This document shows, one piece after another, positions 33,121 through 42,268 of a stretch of 64,000 nucleotides of DNA; position 1 is the stretch's first letter, and every line of letters begins with the position of its first letter. Below the pieces are notes generated by a model that saw nothing but the letters and a program-made list of their open reading frames with translations, was not told the origin of the DNA and did no database searches. Location: contig NZ_CP106951.1 of assembly GCF_030419005.1 (NCBI RefSeq), positions 4,092,001 through 4,156,000 on the forward strand. The letters run 5' to 3'. This DNA comes from Eleftheria terrae. GTDB lineage: Bacteria > Pseudomonadota > Gammaproteobacteria > Burkholderiales > Burkholderiaceae_C. The position numbers and the translations under genes are program-made.

Positions 33121-34383
33121 TCAGTGCATGCCGGTGTTGCGGTATTCGGCAAATCGATTGACCGCGGCGCTGAAGGCGCGCCGGGAAGTGGAAGCGGCCC
33201 ACGGGTCGAGCGGGCGGATGTGGGGCCCCAGCAGGCTGTCGCGGATCAGCAGCTGCCCGTTGGGCGAGCTGCCGGCCACCCAGGTGCCGGCTGGCACGCC
33301 TTCGTCCCAGGCCCGGCCCAGGTGGCTGGTGCCCGCGCTGGCCTGCGCGTCCGCGGTGAAGCGGCTGTCGACGATCAGGAAGCCGCGCTCGTGCAGCGGC
33401 GAGGTGCTCGGCGCGATCATCGGGCTGGCATGGCCCGGGCCGAGGCGGCGGCTCAGGAAGTGGATGGTGCAGCGGTCCATCACCAACGTGCCACGGCCGA
33501 AGATGAAGTCCACATCGCCCTCGACATGGCAGTCCTTGAAGTAGGCCCGTGCCACCGTGGCGGCGTTGGCGGTCTTGATGTAGAGCGTGTCCTGGTGTCC
33601 CAGCACCCGCACCTGCTCGAACACCAGGCGGTCTCCCTGCGTCATCAGCGCAACCGCCTGCGCCGCTTTCTCGCCGCCAGGCGGATACCCCACGCCGGCC
33701 ACGACGTCCTTCATCGCGTCGTTGCCGAAGCTCAGGTTCTTGGCATGGAAGTCAGCGCTGTAGATCGCCACCGAGGCGCTGCCGCTGGTACCGTGGGTGG
33801 TGCTGTCCAGGTTGGGGTTGCAGGGGTTGGCCGGCTGGCCGGCGGCCTTGGGCTTGCCGCTGTAGTTGTCGTGGACGATCAGCACCTGGCTGGCGTCGCT
33901 GCCGCTGCCGTAGAGCGTGATCGGTGCCTTGTCGCGCACGCAGACCACCTCGCGGTAGATGCCCGGCTTGACTCGGATGTAGACCCGGTCCCCGCTGTCT
34001 GCGGCCGCGGGCACCGCGTCGATCGCGTCCTGCACGCGGGTGTGGGTACCACTGCCATCGGCGGCCACCGTGTAGGTGGCCTGCAGGTTCGCCACCTCGC
34101 CGACGGCCGGCGGCATCCAGTGGTCTACCGTCAGGCCGGCGCCCTGCGGGCCGCTCAGCGTGCCGGCCTGGGCCAGGTAGCGGGCCGGGGTGTGGCCGGC
34201 CGCCGCCGCATCGTCCAGCTGCGGGCGGTGGTCGGCGCCGGCAGGGCCCGGGTCTGGCGCAGCCGCCGGGGCGGGGGCCGGACCTGTGCTGCCCCCGCCG
34301 CCACAGGCGGCCAGCAAGGCGGTCATCAGGACGGCACTGGCGGCCAGGCCGGCGAGCCGGCCGGCCTTCGGGATGCGCTGCAT
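33121..34383 (-). CDS. Secreted pectin methylesterase, carbohydrate esterase family 8
   Basis: This 420-residue protein has a lipoprotein signal (LMTALLAAC then GGGG). CE8 motifs are present: GDVDFIFGRGTLVMDRC with the catalytic Asp, and HLGRAWDEG with the active-site Arg. It removes methyl groups from pectin, making substrate for the adjacent lyase. The ATG at 34383 has GAGGAG upstream; the frame extends further but would delay the signal peptide. Confidence 0.93.
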   Translation of the reverse strand: MQRIPKAGRLAGLAASAVLMTALLAACGGGGSTGPAPAPAAAPDPGPAGADHRPQLDDAAAAGHTPARYLAQAGTLSGPQGAGLTVDHWMPPAVGEVANLQATYTVAADGSGTHTRVQDAIDAVPAAADSGDRVYIRVKPGIYREVVCVRDKAPITLYGSGSDASQVLIVHDNYSGKPKAAGQPANPCNPNLDSTTHGTSGSASVAIYSADFHAKNLSFGNDAMKDVVAGVGYPPGGEKAAQAVALMTQGDRLVFEQVRVLGHQDTLYIKTANAATVARAYFKDCHVEGDVDFIFGRGTLVMDRCTIHFLSRRLGPGHASPMIAPSTSPLHERGFLIVDSRFTADAQASAGTSHLGRAWDEGVPAGTWVAGSSPNGQLLIRDSLLGPHIRPLDPWAASTSRRAFSAAVNRFAEYRNTGMH

Positions 34384-34686
34384 CGCTTGTCTCCTCGCGG
34401 TGGTGGTGGTGCTTGGCTCGGCATGGCAGCAGTCCACGCGCTCCACCGCGGGGGGCACACAGGGCCCGGCGGCCGGCGGCGCCATGTCAGCGCCTCCGCC
34501 GGTAGATTGTCATGAGATTGAAACGCTGTTCCAACTAGGGTTCACGCTAGCCCCGGCCGTGCTCCGGCAGCCCCGCTGCGGCAGTGCAGCTGCGGGTATC
34601 ACCCCTCCGAGGGATGCCCCGGAGTCTGTACATTTCGTAGCATGCATCCGCGGGCACAGGGGTGTCCGGTGAACGGGACCGCCTCC
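34384..34686. other. Divergent intergenic region of the pectinase operon
   Basis: These 303 nt separate the pectinase operon from the gene at 34687. A minus-strand promoter candidate is TTGGAA, 17 nt, GACAAT (34534 to 34506). Between its elements lies a near-palindrome TGGAAC-AGC-GTTTCA (34519-34533). No PIP box is present. Confidence 0.5.
34506..34534 (-). promoter_or_regulatory. Candidate sigma70 promoter and operator of the pectinase operon
   Basis: On the minus strand, TTGGAA and GACAAT are 17 nt apart, about 123 nt before the start codon. The sequence TGGAACAGCGTTTCA overlapping the -35 and spacer is a near-palindrome of the TGRAAC/GTTTCA type, which recalls KdgR-like pectin operators. 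No regulator gene is near, so this is inference. Confidence 0.4.
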
Positions 34687-35274
34687 ATGACTGCTCTCTC
34701 CATGCCAGAACCCTCCGCCGCGCCGGTGCGGTTCGCCTACAAGCACCTGAGCCTGGAATGGAACGGGGAGGCCGGGGCCTGGACCTGCCCCTTGCGTGAG
34801 CTGGGCGCTGCCGCCACGCTGCGGCTCTTCGCACCCATCTCCGGGCAGCCGCCCGCCGTGCTGGCCTGCGAGGTGGCATTGGCGACGCTGGTGCTGCTGG
34901 ACCGCATCGACCTCGATGCGCGGCGACACCTGGAAAGCGAAGCGGCCTTCCATGTCGCCGAGACCTACCGTTGCGGCCTCAGCATCAACGACTTCGTGCC
35001 CGAGAGCCTCGACCTCGGTACCGACATCAGCCTGGACCGCTTCACGCTGACCTACCGGGCCCGCTTCGATCCGCACAGCGTCTGGAAAGTGCGCTTCCGC
35101 GGGCTGACGCCACTGCACTGGCGCGTCGAGCGTGCCGAGGCCGCTGCGCATCGCGGCGGCGCCGCGGGTGGGCTGGAGGTTCGCCTGCGCGACCTGACGA
35201 CCCGCCCCGGCCGCCTGCTCAAACGGTGCCTCGGCGGCATGCCGCCGTACCGCTCACGGCTGCGCCTGCGGTGA
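34687..35274 (+). CDS. Hypothetical protein, 195 residues
   Basis: Soluble, with no signal peptide or membrane helix. Segments such as LSINDFVPESLDLGTDISLD and FTLTYRARFDPHSVWKVRF suggest a beta-rich fold; the C-terminus is very basic (RLRDLTTRPGRLLKRCLG). I do not recognise a family. No clear ribosome-binding site; an ATG five codons later is possible. Its end overlaps the convergent esterase by 21 nt. Confidence 0.5.
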   Translation: MTALSMPEPSAAPVRFAYKHLSLEWNGEAGAWTCPLRELGAAATLRLFAPISGQPPAVLACEVALATLVLLDRIDLDARRHLESEAAFHVAETYRCGLSINDFVPESLDLGTDISLDRFTLTYRARFDPHSVWKVRFRGLTPLHWRVERAEAAAHRGGAAGGLEVRLRDLTTRPGRLLKRCLGGMPPYRSRLRLR

Positions 35275-35994
35275 GCCGGGCGGCAGGGGCAACTGCCGGC
35301 ACAGCCAGGCCGCGGCGTCTTCCACCATCGGCAGGGCCAGTTCATGGCCCGCCTCATAGAGCCGCCAGCTGACGGGCGCGCCGGCGGCCCGCAGCGCCGC
35401 GGCAGCGCGCTCCGCATGGACGAGTCGCAGCACCTCGTCCTGGCGGCCATGGCCCATGAAGACCTGCAGCGTCGCCAGCGCCGGTGCCAGCTCCGGCGTC
35501 GGCTCCAGGTGCGACAGGAGGCGCGAGGCCAGCAGGGCGAGCCCGCGCACCCGGCCCGGGCTGCTCAAGGCCAGCGTCGACGCCAGCGCGCCGCCCTGGC
35601 TGAAGCCCACCAGGTAGAGCTGGCGCGGGTCGAAGCGGCAGCCCTGCTCCAGCTCGCCAAGGAAAGCCAGCAGCCGTCGGCGTGCCGCCTGCACCTGCTG
35701 CAGGTTGACCTCGGTGTCATGCTGGCCGAAACGCACCGGATACCAATAGTGGCCGCCACGTGCCATGCGCCGCGGTGCGCGCAGCAGCACCCGATGCACA
35801 TGCGCCGGCAGGCGCCGGGCCAGCGGCAGCAGGCTGGTCTCGTCGCCGCCGGCGCCGTGCAACAGCAGCACCAGCGGCCGCATCGCCGGCCCGCAGCCGG
35901 TGGCGCGCTGCAGCGAGAAGCGCAGTCCGGTGGCTGGCGACCGCTGCAGCGGGGCGGCGCCGTCCGCTGCAGCAGGGAGTCGAAGGACAGTCAT
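35254..35994 (-). CDS. Alpha/beta hydrolase, phospholipase/carboxylesterase type
   Basis: This 246-residue protein has oxyanion motif LLLHGAGGDETSLL, nucleophile VGFSQGGALAS, acid MGHGRQDEVL and His EAGHELALP, the pattern of bacterial carboxylesterases of the YpfH/acyl-protein thioesterase group. It has no signal peptide, so it is cytoplasmic. Substrate unknown. Confidence 0.85.
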   Translation of the reverse strand: MTVLRLPAAADGAAPLQRSPATGLRFSLQRATGCGPAMRPLVLLLHGAGGDETSLLPLARRLPAHVHRVLLRAPRRMARGGHYWYPVRFGQHDTEVNLQQVQAARRRLLAFLGELEQGCRFDPRQLYLVGFSQGGALASTLALSSPGRVRGLALLASRLLSHLEPTPELAPALATLQVFMGHGRQDEVLRLVHAERAAAALRAAGAPVSWRLYEAGHELALPMVEDAAAWLCRQLPLPPGSPQAQP

Positions 35995-36113
35995 CGTTCC
36001 GTACTTCAGCAGCCCTGGTGCCCGGGTTCACGCGGCGATTGCATCGTCCCCAGCGAAAACTCTTATGACTTGGGCTATGCCTGTGTGGCATGAAAACCGG
36101 TCCTGGTGGCCGG

Positions 36114-36119
36114 TAGACT
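36114..36119 (+). promoter_or_regulatory. Candidate -10 element (TAGACT) of maeB
   Basis: TAGACT lies 65 nt before the maeB start. The same TAGACTGCA context occurs upstream of the HU gene (38614). No clear -35 partner. Confidence 0.3.
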
Positions 36120-36183
36120 GCACGGCTCCCCGCGCGTGCCGAGGCCGAGCGGGGCTGTTCCAGACACCAATGACGAGGCATGC

Positions 36184-38490
36184 ATGGGCCACAAGGATCT
36201 TTCCCCCGCCGAACAGGCGCTGCGCGACGCCGCACTCGAATACCACCGCCTGCCCACGCGCGGGAAGGTGGCGGTGCTGCCGACCAAGCCGCTGGTGAAC
36301 CAGCGCGACCTGTCGCTCGCCTATTCGCCCGGCGTGGCCTACGCCTGCCTGGCCATCGAGGAAGACCCGACCCTTGCTGCCGAGTACACCTCGCGCGGCA
36401 ACCTGGTCGGCGTGGTCACCAACGGCACCGCGGTGCTGGGGCTCGGCGACATCGGCCCGCTGGCCGGCAAGCCGGTGATGGAAGGCAAGGGCTGCCTGTT
36501 CCGCAAGTTCGCCGGCATCGACGTGTTCGACATCGAGCTGGCCGAGAAGGACCCGGACAAGCTGGTCGACATCATCGCGGCCCTCGAACCGACGCTGGGC
36601 GGCATCAATCTCGAGGACATCAAGGCACCCGAGTGCTTCTACATCGAGCGCAAGCTCAAGGAGCGGCTGAACATCCCGGTCTTCCACGATGACCAGCACG
36701 GCACGGCCATCATCTCGGCGGCCGCCTTGATCAACGGCATGGAGCTGGTCGGCAAGAAGCTCGGCGAGGTCAAGATCGCGGTTTCCGGCGCGGGTGCGGC
36801 TGCCATCGCCTGCGTCGACCTGATGGTGCGCCTGGGCGTCAGCCAGCAGAACATCTTCATGTGCGACTCCAAGGGCGTGTTGCACCACCAGCGCGAGGAC
36901 AAGCTCGACGAGTCCAAGCGCCGCTACGTGCAGCGCACCGAGGCGCGCACGCTGGCCGACGTGGTGAAGGGGGCCGATGTCTTCCTCGGCTGCTCGGCGG
37001 CCGGCGTGCTGACCGGCGAGATGGTCAAGACCATGGCCGACCGGCCGCTGATCCTGGCGCTGGCCAACCCGGAGCCCGAGATCCGGCCGGAGGTCGCCAA
37101 GGCCGCCCGGCCCGACTGCATCGTCGCCACCGGCCGGTCCGACTATCCCAACCAGGTCAACAACGTCCTGTGCTTCCCCTACATCTTCCGCGGCGCGCTC
37201 GACAGCGGCGCCACCCGCATCACCGAGGAGATGAAGGTCGCCTGTGTGCAGGAGATCGCCAGCCTGGCCAAAGCGGAAATCAGCAATGAAGTGGCCACTG
37301 CCTATCCCGGCGAGGACATGCGCTTCGGGCCCGACTACCTGATTCCCAAGCCGTTCGACTCGCGCCTGATCCTGCGCATCGCGCCCGCGGTGGCCCGTGC
37401 CGCGGCCGCCTCCGGCGTCGCGACGCGTCCGATCGCCGACCTGGACGCCTACCGCGAGTCCTTGCTGAAGTTCGTCACACACACCGGCTTGTTCATGCGG
37501 CCGGTCTTCATGGCCGCGCGCCGGGCGCCGCAGCGCATCGCCTTCGCCGAGGGCGAGGACGAGCGCACCTTGCGGGCGGTGCAGATCGCGCTGGAGGAAG
37601 GGCTGGCCAAGCCGATCGTCATCGGCCGCCCGGGCGTGATCGCCCAGCGCATCGAGCGGGCCGGCCTGCGCCTGAAGCCCGGCGTTGACTTCGAGCTGAC
37701 CAATCCCGAGGACGACCCGCGCTTCCGCCAGTACTGGGAGGCCTACCACCGCCTGAAGGGCCGTGACGGTGTCACGCCCGAGATGGCCAAGGCCGCGGTG
37801 CGCCGCTCCAACACCCTGATTGCGTCGCTGATGGTTCACCTGGGTGACGCCGACGGCATGCTGTGTGGCCTGGTCGGTCGCTTCGAGCACCACCTCGACC
37901 ATGTGCGCGACGTCATCGGCCGCCGCTCCGACGTGCACACGCTGGCCGCACTCAACGCACTGGTGCTCGACCAGTACACCCTCTTCATCGCCGACACCTT
38001 CGTCAACGAAGACCCGAGCGCCGAGGAACTGGCCGAAATCGCCACCATGGCCGCCGAGTCGGTGCGCCATTTCGGCCTGACGCCGCGGGTGGCCTTCCTG
38101 TCGCACTCGATGTTCGGCTCCAGCACCCGCCCGTCGGCGCTGAAGATGCGCGCTGCGCGCGACCTGTTCCGCGCCCGCATGCCCGACGTCGAAGCCGACG
38201 GCGAAATGCAGGGCGATGCCGCCCTCAGCGAAGGCGTGCGCCAGAGCTTCCTGCCGGAAACCACGCTGACCGGCACGGCCAATGTCCTGATCCTGCCGAA
38301 CCTGGACGCCGCCAACATCCTCTTCAACGTGCTCAAGATGACGGGCAGCCAGGGCATCACGGTGGGCCCCATCCTGCTTGGCACCGCTGCCCCGGTGCAC
38401 ATCCTGACCCCGTCGGCCACGGTCCGCCGCGTGGTCAACATGACCGCCCTCACCGCGATGAGCGGCGCGGTCCCCGGCTTCGCCGGCTGA
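36184..38490 (+). CDS. maeB: NADP-dependent malic enzyme with phosphotransacetylase-like domain
   Basis: This 768-residue protein combines a malic enzyme domain (about 1-430; [51 protein letters not shown]) with a C-terminal phosphate acetyl/butyryl transferase-like domain (about 440-768). MaeB decarboxylates malate to pyruvate with NADPH formation; the extra domain is regulatory in known cases. Length is normal for MaeB. Confidence 0.95.
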   Translation: MGHKDLSPAEQALRDAALEYHRLPTRGKVAVLPTKPLVNQRDLSLAYSPGVAYACLAIEEDPTLAAEYTSRGNLVGVVTNGTAVLGLGDIGPLAGKPVMEGKGCLFRKFAGIDVFDIELAEKDPDKLVDIIAALEPTLGGINLEDIKAPECFYIERKLKERLNIPVFHDDQHGTAIISAAALINGMELVGKKLGEVKIAVSGAGAAAIACVDLMVRLGVSQQNIFMCDSKGVLHHQREDKLDESKRRYVQRTEARTLADVVKGADVFLGCSAAGVLTGEMVKTMADRPLILALANPEPEIRPEVAKAARPDCIVATGRSDYPNQVNNVLCFPYIFRGALDSGATRITEEMKVACVQEIASLAKAEISNEVATAYPGEDMRFGPDYLIPKPFDSRLILRIAPAVARAAAASGVATRPIADLDAYRESLLKFVTHTGLFMRPVFMAARRAPQRIAFAEGEDERTLRAVQIALEEGLAKPIVIGRPGVIAQRIERAGLRLKPGVDFELTNPEDDPRFRQYWEAYHRLKGRDGVTPEMAKAAVRRSNTLIASLMVHLGDADGMLCGLVGRFEHHLDHVRDVIGRRSDVHTLAALNALVLDQYTLFIADTFVNEDPSAEELAEIATMAAESVRHFGLTPRVAFLSHSMFGSSTRPSALKMRAARDLFRARMPDVEADGEMQGDAALSEGVRQSFLPETTLTGTANVLILPNLDAANILFNVLKMTGSQGITVGPILLGTAAPVHILTPSATVRRVVNMTALTAMSGAVPGFAG

Positions 38491-38613
38491 GCGGCCGCCG
38501 GCCGGCGCCCCGCCCGGGAGCCGGCCGGACCCGCCCCGGATCCGGGACATTGGCGCTTAACAGTCTCACAGCTTCTTAACCAGTGAACTTCCGTCGCCGG
38601 GCCGGGAAGCGGC

Positions 38614-38619
38614 TAGACT
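38614..38619 (+). promoter_or_regulatory. Candidate -10 element (TAGACT) of the HU gene
   Basis: TAGACT lies 67 nt before the start codon, in the same sequence context as the maeB candidate. A better -35 cannot be pointed to with certainty. Confidence 0.3.
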
Positions 38620-38680
38620 GCAGGGTTCTACCGTGCGCCCTGGCGCACGCTTTTCCATCGTCCATTCCAGTCAGACCCTC

Positions 38681-38959
38681 ATGAACAAAGCAGAACTCGT
38701 TGATGCCATCGCCGCGGACGCGGATATCTCCAAGGCCGCTGCCGCACGCGCGCTCGATTCCTTCATCGGGAATGTCAGCAAGGCCCTGGCGAGCGGCGAC
38801 ACCGTCGCCCTGATCGGCTTCGGCAGCTTCTCCGTCACCGAGCGCCAGGCTCGCACGGGTCGCAATCCCCGCACTGGCGAAGAAATCACCATCGAAGCCA
38901 GCCAGGGCGTCAAATTCAGCGCCGGGGCTTCGCTGAAAGCTGCTGTCCAGAAGAAGTAA
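38681..38959 (+). CDS. hupB: HU-type nucleoid protein
   Basis: This 92-residue HU/IHF family protein starts [17 protein letters not shown] and shows the HU signature [21 protein letters not shown] followed by EITIEAS. HU bends DNA without sequence specificity and shapes the chromosome. Length is typical. A longer frame upstream is not used. Confidence 0.97.
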   Translation: MNKAELVDAIAADADISKAAAARALDSFIGNVSKALASGDTVALIGFGSFSVTERQARTGRNPRTGEEITIEASQGVKFSAGASLKAAVQKK

Positions 38960-39590
38960 GTTCTTCGGTATCCCCTGGAGCGCCGTGTCGCTTTGGGGGT
39001 CACTTTCGGCGCGGGCTCCCGTGCCGTACTGACTTTCGGCTGCCGACATTGGCAGCCCCTGCTGCCGTCGTCGTTATCGCGACGGCCGTGCCTTCGGCCA
39101 GGCCGCCACCGCGCACGCGGGCGCGCCGCCTACTGCCTCCCTCTCCGCCCTTCTTCCCGCCGACGGCTCGCTATGCCGGGAATTTGCTGTGCAAAGGCGC
39201 TGGCCTCCTGATGCAGCCGGCCAGACTGCTCGCTTGGCCCACTGCGTGCTGCAGTGTCGATATCGACAGGCCGGCCTGCGCGCCGCGCCGCCTTGACGCC
39301 GTTTTGTTACGCCGCCTCCCCTCAAATGGGCTGTTTGTCCAGGCGATGGGTAGGCAGGCACGGCGTTTGCTGCCCTCCTTCTGCCCCGAGTGTCGTTACC
39401 GAGCTGCTTGTGCCTCCTTTCCGACTCTCACCCCTCTTTGGGCAGCTCGGGCTCGGGGCAATTTTTTCAGTGGCTGGCGGGGGCGGTTACTGAATTGCTG
39501 CAAATTTTGCAATCACTGGTAGTTCTGCGCTGCACCGGTGGTTGATGTGTGGTTCCAGGCGCGGGCAGCCCGGAGGCTGTGGGAGGACTC
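38960..39590. other. Long non-coding stretch with a structured RNA
   Basis: These 631 nt lie between the HU gene and the next gene. No frame has protein-like content. From about 39290 it is rich in C and T, unlike coding DNA here. It includes the two-stem structure at 39382-39467 and a palindrome TGCAAAT-TTTGCA at 39499-39511. Confidence 0.6.
39382..39467 (+). ncRNA. Candidate structured RNA 3' end or attenuator with T tract
   Basis: TGCCCCGAG (39382-39390) pairs with CTCGGGGCA (39452-39460), and inside it CCGAGCTGC (39399-39407) pairs with GCAGCTCGG (39442-39450). A 34-nt loop caps the inner stem and A-T6 follows the outer stem. This is either the terminator of an unannotated small RNA transcribed in the HU-downstream gap, or an attenuator for the next gene. 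The 5' end cannot be placed. Confidence 0.55.
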
Positions 39591-40214
39591 GTGGAATTTG
39601 TATCTGATCGACATGAGATGCTGGTGGTGGAGCTGGCCGTGCGATATGGGCAGGGCCAGCAACAGGAAACGGACCAGTACCGTATCCAGATCGGGCCTTT
39701 GGGGGACGCGAGCGGGAAGCTCGAAATCGTCCTTCGCAGCCCGACGCTCGGCACGTCGGCACAAAACGTCCTGCCCGCGCGTTATGCGAGCGGCTGTGAC
39801 AGTCTGGCGGTGCTCGCCATCAAGGCCTCGATCCAGGGGTTGTTCGGCCAGGAAAGGCCGGCGCCTCGCATCGTCGGCCTGCCGGAATGGTCCGGTGCTT
39901 CGCTGCAAATCACGCGGGTTCGCCCGCACCTCAGCCAGACGCTGCGTCGCTATGAGCTGTCGGTGGAGTCGTCCATCACCGCCTGCCTCATGCGCTACCA
40001 GGGTCCGATGCTGGCGGCGATGGAAACGTTCGAGCTGTGCCGCGAAGACGCCGACCCGCTCTACGCGCTGACCCGACTGACACTGCGCAGCGAGACCGCG
40101 CAGGCCCTGGCGGTCAAGCAGGAACTGCCGTCGCGCAGCGAATCGCTCACTGATCCCGCCATGCTGCGCCAGTCGCATGCGTCGCGGGTCGCGGTGTCGT
40201 CCTCGCCGCGCTGA
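39591..40214 (+). CDS. Hypothetical protein, 207 residues
   Basis: A GTG start at 39591 has GGGAGGA 4-10 nt upstream and gives 207 residues; ATG at 39618 is an alternative. Cytoplasmic, mixed fold (SDRHEMLVVELAVRYGQGQQ; LEIVLRSPTLGTSAQNVLP), three Cys, Ser/Arg-rich tail. I do not recognise a family. A hairpin follows the stop. Confidence 0.6.
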   Translation: MEFVSDRHEMLVVELAVRYGQGQQQETDQYRIQIGPLGDASGKLEIVLRSPTLGTSAQNVLPARYASGCDSLAVLAIKASIQGLFGQERPAPRIVGLPEWSGASLQITRVRPHLSQTLRRYELSVESSITACLMRYQGPMLAAMETFELCREDADPLYALTRLTLRSETAQALAVKQELPSRSESLTDPAMLRQSHASRVAVSSSPR

Positions 40215-40238
40215 GCCGCACTCGTCGGATGGATCGCC

Positions 40239-40262
40239 CCTTGCCGATGGATCGGCAAGGGG
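40239..40262 (+). promoter_or_regulatory. Hairpin that covers the ribosome-binding site of the mini-protein gene
   Basis: CCCTTGCCGAT (40239-40249) pairs with ATCGGCAAGGG (40252-40262). The 3' arm contains AAGGG, the Shine-Dalgarno of the gene at 40271. No T tract follows. It can act as terminator of the gene ending at 40214 or as a translational switch. Confidence 0.5.
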
Positions 40263-40270
40263 CTTATTGC

Positions 40271-40459
40271 ATGACCGACACCACTTCCTCTCCAACACCA
40301 CCCGACACCTCGCGTCCCGGCGACCAGGTGCCACCCGGCACGCCCGGCGCAGGCGACAACGTGTGCCCACGCTGCGGCGGCTCGGGTCTCCTGGCGGGCA
40401 GTGCCTGCCCGGAATGCGCCGGCAGCGGCCACGTCACGACCCCCATCGGCGGCGGCTAA
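40271..40459 (+). CDS. 62-residue zinc-ribbon mini-protein (DnaJ-type CxxCxGxG)
   Basis: It starts MTDTTSSPTPPDTSRPG and ends with two DnaJ-type half-sites, CPRCGGSG and CPECAGSG, 9 residues apart (start to start 14), enough for one zinc site. Such stand-alone mini zinc fingers are common near stress genes in Burkholderiales. Function unknown. Confidence 0.75.
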   Translation: MTDTTSSPTPPDTSRPGDQVPPGTPGAGDNVCPRCGGSGLLAGSACPECAGSGHVTTPIGGG

Positions 40460-40785
40460 GGGCACCAGGCGCTACCCGGGCACGGGGTGCTCCCGGCCCT
40501 GCGGTGATTTCGCCTTTTTTACGGGGCGACAAGTAAATGCTGCCGGCGTCCTGCCGGCAACGGCAGGCGAGGGGCGCCGCTGGCGCCGGCGGTGCGCCGG
40601 TGCCCGTACTTCCGCGGAACAGTAGTTGCCGCGACCTCACGGTTCGCAGCGGCGTTGGACCGCCTTCCTTCTGCATCGCCGGCACAGCGGCTCTTCATGC
40701 AGGCCGGCAAACCACCCGGCTGGCGCCGCCTTCGAACTTCTCTTTCCACCACTGACCCCTGTGCAGCCCCAGGAAAGGAGTGACC
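40460..40785. other. Non-coding stretch before the SRPBCC-Hsp20 gene
   Basis: I see no protein-like frame in these 326 nt. A T6 run lies near 40516 and a GCCGGC-rich imperfect hairpin near 40540. No heat-shock sigma32-type promoter is clear. Confidence 0.5.
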
Positions 40786-42126
40786 ATGCCGAGAATTGAA
40801 AGATCGATCGAGGTGGGTGTGCCGGTGCATACCGCCTACAACCAGTGGACCCAGTTCGAGGAGTTCCCTCGCTTCATGCACGGCGTGCGCGAGGTGAAGC
40901 AGCTGGACGACACGCACCTGCACTGGATGATGGACATCGGCGGCAAGCCGGTGGAGTGGGACGCCGAGATCACCGAGCAGATCCCTGACCAGTGCATCTC
41001 ATGGCGCAGCAACAACGGCACGAAAAGCAGCGCCACCGTGCGCTTTGCGCCACTCGATGAGCAGCGCACCAGCGTCACCTTCACGGTGGATGTGGTCAAC
41101 CTTGCGGGCAAAAACCTGAAGGAGCAGGAGCTCGGCAGTCGTACCGAGGAAGACCTCCAGCGCTTTGCCCGCTTCCTGGAAGAGCGGGGGCACGAGACCG
41201 GTGCCTGGCGCGCTGAGGTGCACCAGGGGCAGGTGAGCGACGCCGGTCAACAAGAGGCTAGCGGTAGCGCGGCACGCGACAGCGAGCCGGCGCAGCAGCC
41301 CGAGCAGGAGCTCCGCCAACGACAGGACAGCACCCGTCTGGCTCATCGTGGCGCTCTCGATGAAGGCGGGCGTGCCACGGAGCGCTGGGCCAGCGACACC
41401 GCCCGGGCGATGACCCGTGAGGCGGAGCGTTTCACCAACGACATCATGGGCTTGTCGCTGGGCCGATTCAGCGGCCCGCTGGCCTTCGGTGGCATGCCGT
41501 TCTTCGCCAGCTTCTTCAATTCCCTGGAAGCGCCGCTGTCCATGATGCGCCGCATGTCGGAGGAGATGGACCGCGAGATGGAGTCATTGGTCTGGGGAGC
41601 GCCAGGCACCACGCGGCGGGCCTTGGTGGCGCAGGCCGCGCCGATGTGGTCGCCGAGCATCGACGTGCGACGCCAGGGGGACAGCTGGCTCATCTGCGCT
41701 GACCTGCCCGGGGTGGATCGCAAGGATGTGCAGATCGAGATCGTCGATGGCCAGTTGCTCATCACCGGCGAGCGGCGCGAGGAACGCGACGAAGTGGTGG
41801 AGGACGACGGCCAGCGCCTGCGCCGGATCGAACGGGTGCAGGGCCGGTTCGCCAGGCGGCTGCCGCTGCCGGAAGGGGCGCAAGCCGAGCAGGCCGAAGC
41901 GACGATGAGCGATGGCGTGCTGGAGATTCGACTCCCTGCGAGCCCGGAAGGCCCGCAGCGGCGCATCGAGATCCGGGCCGCCGAGCCGGCGAGCCGCTCC
42001 CGGGATCAAGAGCAACGGCTGTCGCGCCCAGGCGCCGAAGCGGGGCTCACGGTGGAAGCGCAGCGGGCGGCTCGGCCAGGTGGCGCCGCGTCCTCGTTCT
42101 CGTCGCAAGGCACCGGGCAGCAGTGA
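40786..42126 (+). CDS. SRPBCC-Hsp20 fusion protein
   Basis: This 446-residue protein joins an N-terminal SRPBCC (polyketide cyclase/START-like) domain (about 1-145; ERSIEVGVPVHTAYNQW, FEEFPRFMHGVREVKQLDD) to a charged linker (146-285) and a C-terminal alpha-crystallin Hsp20 domain (about 288-397; PSIDVRRQGDSWLICADLPG, DGQLLITGERREE, DGVLEIRLP). Each domain is complete. The start has GGAAAGGAG at 5 nt. A chaperone with a lipid or small-ligand module is inferred; the fusion is unusual. Confidence 0.88.
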   Translation: MPRIERSIEVGVPVHTAYNQWTQFEEFPRFMHGVREVKQLDDTHLHWMMDIGGKPVEWDAEITEQIPDQCISWRSNNGTKSSATVRFAPLDEQRTSVTFTVDVVNLAGKNLKEQELGSRTEEDLQRFARFLEERGHETGAWRAEVHQGQVSDAGQQEASGSAARDSEPAQQPEQELRQRQDSTRLAHRGALDEGGRATERWASDTARAMTREAERFTNDIMGLSLGRFSGPLAFGGMPFFASFFNSLEAPLSMMRRMSEEMDREMESLVWGAPGTTRRALVAQAAPMWSPSIDVRRQGDSWLICADLPGVDRKDVQIEIVDGQLLITGERREERDEVVEDDGQRLRRIERVQGRFARRLPLPEGAQAEQAEATMSDGVLEIRLPASPEGPQRRIEIRAAEPASRSRDQEQRLSRPGAEAGLTVEAQRAARPGGAASSFSSQGTGQQ

Positions 42127-42203
42127 CTCTTCCGAGGCGGCCCCGCGTGGCCGCGGCCATCCTGCAGCGCCCCCATGACAGGGCCGGCAGCACAGCGATG
42201 TGA

Positions 42204-42229
42204 AGCAGGGCGGCCGAGGCCGCCCTGCT
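42204..42229. terminator. Hairpin between convergent genes
   Basis: AGCAGGGCGGCC (42204-42215) and GGCCGCCCTGCT (42218-42229) form a perfect 12-bp stem between the convergent genes ending at 42126 and 42269. No T tract on either strand. Confidence 0.6.
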
Positions 42230-42268
42230 GTGGTTCACGGGCCCGCGAAGGGGGCCACCGGATGTGCG

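Noticed and set aside
34384..34686. PIP box before the pectinase operon
   Set aside because: No TTCG/CGAA pair with a 16-nt gap exists in this region on either strand.
36028..38550. Minus-strand open frame of 840 codons opposite maeB
   Set aside because: Antisense shadow; the plus strand is a full-length MaeB.
38960..39590. tRNA, tmRNA, 6S or SRP RNA in the HU-downstream gap
   Set aside because: No T-arm (GGTTCGAATCC type), no SRP core motif and no recognisable 6S closing stem were found; only the nested stem is supported.
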